Positions 58,577 to 64,000 of a stretch of DNA of 64,000 nucleotides are shown here, piece by piece. The position numbers and the translations under genes were made by a program. The stretch is from positions 1 to 64,000 of the forward strand of contig JAAALK010000867.1 of assembly GCA_019279435.1 (NCBI GenBank), given 5' to 3'. The DNA is from Zizania palustris (lineage: Eukaryota; Streptophyta; Magnoliopsida; Poales; Poaceae). Every line of letters begins with the position of its first letter. Positions within the stretch are counted from its first letter, which is position 1. The notes under the pieces were generated by a model. It was not told the origin of the DNA. It saw nothing but the letters and a program-made list of their open reading frames with translations, and made no database searches.

Positions 58577-59957
58577 ATCTCCCCCTTGATGAGTGCATTG
58601 TCAACACCCTCTTCAGCAATTTCTTCAGAACCTGCAAAACATGTGGAAACACGAAAAAAACAAAAGAAAATAGAAAGAAGAAAATAAAAGTTTAACCCTA
58701 ATGACCAAAAGCCAAACAGAAGCAAGAAAACAATCATTATGGTTAACAAAAAATAAAGACTGAAAACAAGTACAATCTCAGAACTATCAACTATCATAAA
58801 GGATATCTAAAGAGTAAAGGCAAAAGAGAATGAAAACTCCCCCTGAAATAAATCCCAGAGAAAGCCAAAAATGTGCCCTAAACACCAAAATTTCTCCCCC
58901 TTGTTGACAATTGAACTCATCAAGTGAGACTAATGCACTCTAAAGAGATATAGACACAAACTCCCCCTGAAATGCAGCTCCCCCTCGAAATATGCTATGA
59001 ATGCAAATGGGGTGCACGTGGAGTGTAAAAGGCATGCTTCTCAGATATGATTGACTGCATTTACAACATCTAACAAGTATAGCAAAAGACATGATATCTA
59101 AGATACATGACATGATCAGTGCAACAGATAATATCTAAATAGAGTCATTAGCACACATTTTTCGATTTTTGCAAACAAAAGCATCACCACATTTTCTAGT
59201 TGACAAGCAAAGTAGAGCATGAGATGCAAAAGCTAACTGATATCTACCAAGATAAGCATTGTCCAGAACAAAGTGCTTCAGCAAACTTGTCATCTTTTTA
59301 AAATTTTCAGACTTTTTCTTTTTCCTTTTTCATTTTTGCCAAGGGTTATTTGCATGTCAACCTGATGCTAACCGACCAAGTCAAGCCTAGGCCAGAACTA
59401 GACCATCAGAAGCTTAAGTCATTGGTCTTGGCATACATTACACTGTCCTAGTTCATATCAAAGTGCTATGGTAAGTAGTCCAGAACAATGCAATGCGACA
59501 AAGCAAACCCACCTGGATCTTTTCATATAAGCATAAAAGGCATGAATGTTTCATTTTTCTGAATTTTATTATTTTTATAGCATATTTTTCATGTTTAAAG
59601 CATATAGATGTCCAAGTTGCATATCTGCATCTAAGTAAGGATTTAGCTACCAGGCATGTAAAGATAGTGAAAGCACTCAGCCTACTCATGCTAGTTACCA
59701 GAAGCAATGTTGATCATTTTTCAATTTTAAAGCATAAAAGCCATGCATATGAGAGATATCAGACATATCATGTGAACTAAAGCAAAGCATGATCATCGAC
59801 AGTTAATCAAAAGCATGTACCAGCTAGAATAAATAAAGCAGATCAAGCATATAACAGAAGCAAGCTCAAAATGTGATATATGATTATGCATGATATGAAG
59901 TCACACAAAAAACTCAATAAAAAGTAAAGAAGAAGAAAAAAACTAACTCAAAATAGC
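58577..59957 (-). other. 3' untranslated region of element K with multiple polypurine tracts
   Basis: It aligns with 8097-9452 of element B. On the plus strand the complementary C-runs (CTCCCCCT) lie at about 58580, 58838, 58896, 58963 and 58979; the one at 58577-58590 touches the LTR. No env-like frame is convincing. Confidence 0.8.
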
Positions 59958-62702
59958 CTAAAAGGATACACAACTCCCAAATCCCCTCGCAAACGCTCAA
60001 AAGTAGACTGATCTAAGGGTTTTGGTAAAAATGTCAGCCAACCGCTGATGGGTATCAACATGAACAAGATTAATGACCTCTTTCTCATATTGATCCCTCA
60101 GAAAATGAAAATGCACATCAATATGTTTGGTTTTGAATGAAGACATGGGTTTTTCCCTACACTAATTGCACTAGTGCTATCATAAAACAAAGGAACTCTG
60201 GAAGAGAAGAACAACCCAAAATCCCGCAAAGTAGAAATCATCCAAACCAATTGTGAGCAGCAGCTAGCAGCAACTATATACTCAGCCTCAGTAGTAGAAA
60301 GCGCAACTCCAGATTGTTTTCGAGAAGACCAAGATACAAGTGAAGAACCAAGAAGCTGGCAAGTACCAGAAGTCGACTTGCGATCCAGCCGGCACCCATC
60401 GAAATCAGCGTCGGAAAAGCCAGATAAATCAAGAGACGATGATGCATAATAGTAAAGACCTAGACCAGGAGCATAAGTAAGGTACCTGAAAATACGCTTG
60501 GCAGCCTGCTAGTGAGATGCGCGTTATGAAGACTGAAAATGCACGCACACATCCACGACAAACTGAATGTCCGGTCTTGTCGCAGTCAAGTATAGCAGCG
60601 ATCCAATCATCCCTCGATACTCTCTCTCTCGTTGACCTTGATGTCGTTCTCGTCGTTGTCTAGGCCGCCAGATGTACCCATTGGGGTCATTTGAGGCTTC
60701 AGCTCTCCACCAAAGTCAAACTTCTTCAGCATGTCTCGTGTGTACTTACCCTGGTGGATGAAAATGTTGTCCTTGGTCTGCTTGATCTGGAGCCCTAAGA
60801 AGTACTTGAGCTCACCCATGAGACTCATCTCAAACTCGCTATGCAACTGCTCAGAAAACTTGGACACAAGCTCATTAGTAGAACCACCAAAAATAATATC
60901 GTCCACGTAAATCTAAGCAACCAATAAGTCTAAGCCAACTCTGAGCAAGAAAAGAGTTTTGTCCACAGAACCCATCACAAACCCGCTCCACAACAAAAAC
61001 TGCTTTAGGCGATCATACCAAGCCCTGGGGGCTTGCTTCAGACCGTATAAAGCCTTCTGTAACTTGAAAACATGTCGAGGAAACTTAGGGTTCTCAAAAC
61101 CGGGGGGCTGCTTAACATAGACCTCCTCCTCTATATACCCGTTCAGAAAAGCACTCTTGACATCCATTTGAAAAAGCTCAAAACCTTTAGAAGTAGCAAA
61201 GGCCAAAAGAATACGAATGCACTCAAGACGGGCAACAGGAGGAATGTCTCCTCAAATCAATACCTTCTTTCTATCAAAAACCCTGTGCAACTAGTCGAGC
61301 CTTGTTGCGCACCACAACCCCATCTTCACCTTGTTTGTTCTTAACACCCACTTGGTGCCTATGGTGTTGCATCCAGGTGGCAGCTCAACCAGTGTCCAAA
61401 CCCAATTGCAAACAAAATTTTCAAGCTCTTCTTGCATGGCGTTTATCCAATTTGAATCAGAAAGAGCATGAGAAATGTCTCTACGCTCAAAAGTGGCAAC
61501 AAATGCAGACTCCGCAAACAAGCAAGAGAATCAACTGAAGAACATAAGGATCTCTCAGTAAGATCACCGATGATGAGCAATGAGGGGTGATCACGCTGAA
61601 CTGCTCGGGATCCTAGGTGATCTTAAGTCAGCTCACAGGAGTCAGCAACTGGCACCTCTGGTCTCGGCTGAGAAGTCACCTCACTGGAGTCAGCAACTAG
61701 CACCTCTAGACTCAACCGAGGAGGCTCGATCGAAGTAGAAGGAGTGATCAGAGGTCCGTCCTCATCCTCAGTCGAAGTCTAAGAAGGTGTGGGGTCTGCA
61801 GGCTATGCAGAGGGTCCACCCTCATCAACAACAGGAGTGTCATCATCTTCCTTGAAGATGGACTCTCCAAGCTCATCATCTCCAGAAAGCTCAAGAGAAG
61901 GAGTTAGCGAAGGCATGGACTCATCAAAAGAAACCTCACAAGTCTCGACAAGCAGCTGAGAATCTAGGTTCCAAACACGAAAGCCTCGAGAATGCAAAGC
62001 ATAACCAAGAAAAACTTCATCCCAGCAACGAGACTCAAACTTGTCCAAAACCCTCCCTTCTTGAGCACAAAGCACTTGCAGCCAAACGCACTCAAGTGGC
62101 TCACCTTGTGCTGTCTGCCAAACTGCAACTCATATGACGTCTTACCTAAGTAAGCTCTAAGAAAAATGCGGTTGGCCAGATAGCAATTTGTGTTCATTGC
62201 TTCAGCCCAAAAGCACCTAGGAGTCCTATGCTCATCAAGCATCGTCCTGGCCATCTCGACTAGCGTGCAGTTCTTTTGTTCCACAACGTCGTTCTGTGGG
62301 GGTGTGTAAGGGGTCGAGAACATATGATCAAGACCCTAATCACTACAGAAGCTGAAGAACTGAGAGTTCTTAAACTCAAAGCCGTTGTCCGAGCGAATTG
62401 CTCGTGTCTAACCATTGTTCTCGTTCTTCAGCTTCAAAATCAGGTCATGAACAAACTGAAAGCCTCATTCTTAGACTCTAGAAAGTAAACCCATGAGAAT
62501 CGAGAAAAATCATCAACTATTACAAGTGCGTACCACTTCCCACCGACTGAGCGTACTCAAGCTGGACCAACTGTATCCATGTGTAACAGCTCTCCCTGGT
62601 ACGAAGTCATCACCTGAGTCATAGGTGCGTGAGAAGCGGCAACCATTTTCCCATGATGACAGGGATGGCAAATTAGATCCTTCTCCATCTTAATCTTGGA
62701 CA
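59958..62702 (-). pseudogene. Copia pol of element K: integrase, RT, RNase H
   Basis: On the minus strand the integrase opens at 62702 in the CHPCHHGK region, keeps the SDNG second-Asp segment that C has lost (around 62395), then VVEQKNCTLVEMARTMLDEH. The acidic linker is near 61650-61950. RT has [47 protein letters not shown] and [14 protein letters not shown]. RNase H is in several frames and the end matches ERLRGDLGVVYPF near 59958. Many stops and shifts. Confidence 0.9.
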
Positions 62703-63094
62703 GGGGTGTGGACTATTTATTCAGATGGTGCTTACCAAGCCTCGGGGGCAAGTGCAGGGGCAGTGATTGTTTCTCCCTCAGGTCAACAAGCATTATACTT
62801 CATTCGGTTGAATTTTAAAGCTACAAACAATGTTGCTGAGTATGAAGGAGTGTTGCTGGGCCTCCGGAAAGCGCATGCGCTCGGGGCTGCTAGAGTGATC
62901 ATCAAGACCGACTCTCAAGTCATGGCCGAGCACATGGACAAGAGTTTTCAAGCTCGTCACCCCCGATCTCGCCACATACCTCGAAGCCGTTCGGAAGCTT
63001 GAGGCAACTTTCAAAGGAATTTCCGTCCAAAGCATTCCAAGAAGCGAAAATTGCCAGGCTGATATCCTCGCTAAGGCCGGCGCAGGCGTTCAAG
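62703..63094 (+). pseudogene. Tat archaeal-type RNase H fragment
   Basis: Plus-strand frame WTIYSDGAYQASGASAGAVI, NNVAEYEGVLLGLRKAHALG, RVIIKTDSQVMAEHMDKSF. A frameshift near 62945 puts the end, SIPRSENCQADILAKAGAGV, in another frame. It matches G at 44760-45130. It starts at the domain edge, beside copia K, and ends at LTR L. Confidence 0.88.
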
Positions 63095-64000
63095 TGTAGG
63101 ACCGAAAGTAGCGACCAGAAGGGGGGTGAATGGGCGCCTAAAAATTCTTTCGAATCAATGGCCTGCTCCCAACACCCAACGCACCTCAACAGACCGTCAA
63201 AGGAAGTAAACAGATCACAAGTGCTAAAAATAATCTAGCCTATAAACGACCGGTGTCCTAAACGAAAAGACACCATCAAAGTGCTTAAAGGCAGATTGAA
63301 ATATCATCACAGAACGAATGACATCTTCACAAAAGTTTCACCAAATCACAGATGATCCATTAAGCACATGCAAAATATTCACAGTTTATAGGAAGTTCAT
63401 CAAGTAAGAGCAAACACACTATTTAACGCATTTAATCTAGACAAATAAATGCAGTAAATAAAATGTGCTCATAAATATATCTATGAATATTTAGTGCATT
63501 CTGAAATAAAAGAACTGAACAAATGGATTAATCACAAATGAACTATACTAGAATATATGAATTAAAATGCAAAATTTTTCTAAACAAAAATATTGCAGAT
63601 GCAGGAAGATCAAAAACGTGAAAGCATGCTACAGTAACTTCTTACCTCGATTTGCGTGCACCAGGCTTGAAGAATCTCCTGCTGCCGATGCAGACGTGGA
63701 ACCCCCGTCGATTTGCAGCCGAAGACATTGAAGATGTGGTGTGGTCGCTGTTTCTTGCCGTGCGAAGAAGATCCCATGCCGCTGCTGCTAGCCAGGCTAC
63801 GCTAGTGTGAGACCCCGTGCTGCTGCGTGAGGCTCTGTGCCAAGCTGTCGCAGGCTGCTCTGACTTCGTTGCCATGCGAAAGGCCACGCCGCTAGGCGCT
63901 GTTGCGCGTAGGGCCTAGACACTAGGCGTTTAGATGTCGTGCGCAGGCTAGTTGCAGGCGTAGGAGCTAGCTCACAAGTGTAGGTACTAGTTGATCTCAT
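63095..64000 (-). repeat. Sirevirus LTR L, partial at the window edge
   Basis: On the minus strand its end is TTTCGGTCCTACA at 63095, and the next bases (CTTGAACGCC) are Tat RNase H, not a primer-binding site. So 63095 is an outer end: a 3' LTR or a solo LTR. Possible target copy TCAAG at 63090-63094. The sequence past 64000 is needed to tell which. Confidence 0.85.

Larger units (their letters stand above)
56801..62702 (-). mobile_element. Element K: Ty1/copia Sirevirus, 3' half
   Basis: Minus-strand order: integrase (from 62702), RT, RNase H, 3' region with polypurine tracts, 3' LTR (58576-56801). The 3' LTR outer end abuts F integrase; the possible target copy is AATGG (56796-56800). The 5' half is missing: at about 62702 it meets a plus-strand Tat fragment. 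Confidence 0.9.

Overview
The window looks like intergenic DNA from a large, repeat-rich monocot genome, probably a grass (low confidence on the lineage). Almost every base can be assigned to nested LTR retrotransposons. I found no host protein-coding gene, tRNA, rRNA or CRISPR array. All retroelement reading frames are broken by stops, frameshifts, deletions or later insertions, so no element here looks autonomous. Clade names (Sirevirus, chromovirus/Tekay-like, Tat) come from domain order and motifs read by eye, not from a search.

Layout, left to right. 1-6105: 5' part of a minus-strand Ty3/gypsy element (A) with a 4.07-kb LTR, an extra ORF (ORF0) before gag and the start of gag. 6106-15783: two plus-strand Sirevirus (Ty1/copia) bodies, B and C, joined through one shared LTR (9453-11023); A landed in B, and C is cut off in its RT. 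15784-23033: minus-strand Tat-clade Ty3/gypsy element D, truncated in its archaeal-type RNase H. 23034-27886: 5' half of a minus-strand Sirevirus J, broken by D. 27887-28901: about 1 kb that I cannot assign. 28902-56800: a plus-strand Ty3/gypsy element F (same broad family as A). F is split by a complete but pol-less Tat element E (33711-39536, TSD GCTAT) and by a long Tat element G (40540-54906, TSD TCCAT). G is itself split by a solo LTR, H, of the A family (48061-51293, TSD AAGGT). 56801-62702: minus-strand Sirevirus K inserted in the F integrase. 62703-63094: a Tat RNase H fragment. 63095-64000: part of another minus-strand Sirevirus LTR (L).

Relative ages follow from the nesting: F is older than E, G and K; G is older than H; B is older than A; J is older than D; the Tat fragment is older than L. 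The two LTRs of E differ at roughly one base in ten over the first 260 bases, so it is an old insertion.

The most interesting structure is a decayed, intron-containing gene on the strand opposite to pol, inside element G (minus strand, 53980 down to 47205). It has its own TATA box about 100 bp upstream of its ATG, four candidate 80-87-bp introns, coiled-coil and acidic regions, and it was split by solo LTR H. Other notable points: the shared-LTR B/C tandem; the same in-frame amber codon in the second Gag zinc knuckle of two diverged Sireviruses; a ladder of polypurine tracts in the Sirevirus 3' regions; CxxC modules in the Sirevirus Gag coiled coil; and several private tandem-repeat blocks inside LTRs and the 3' UTR.
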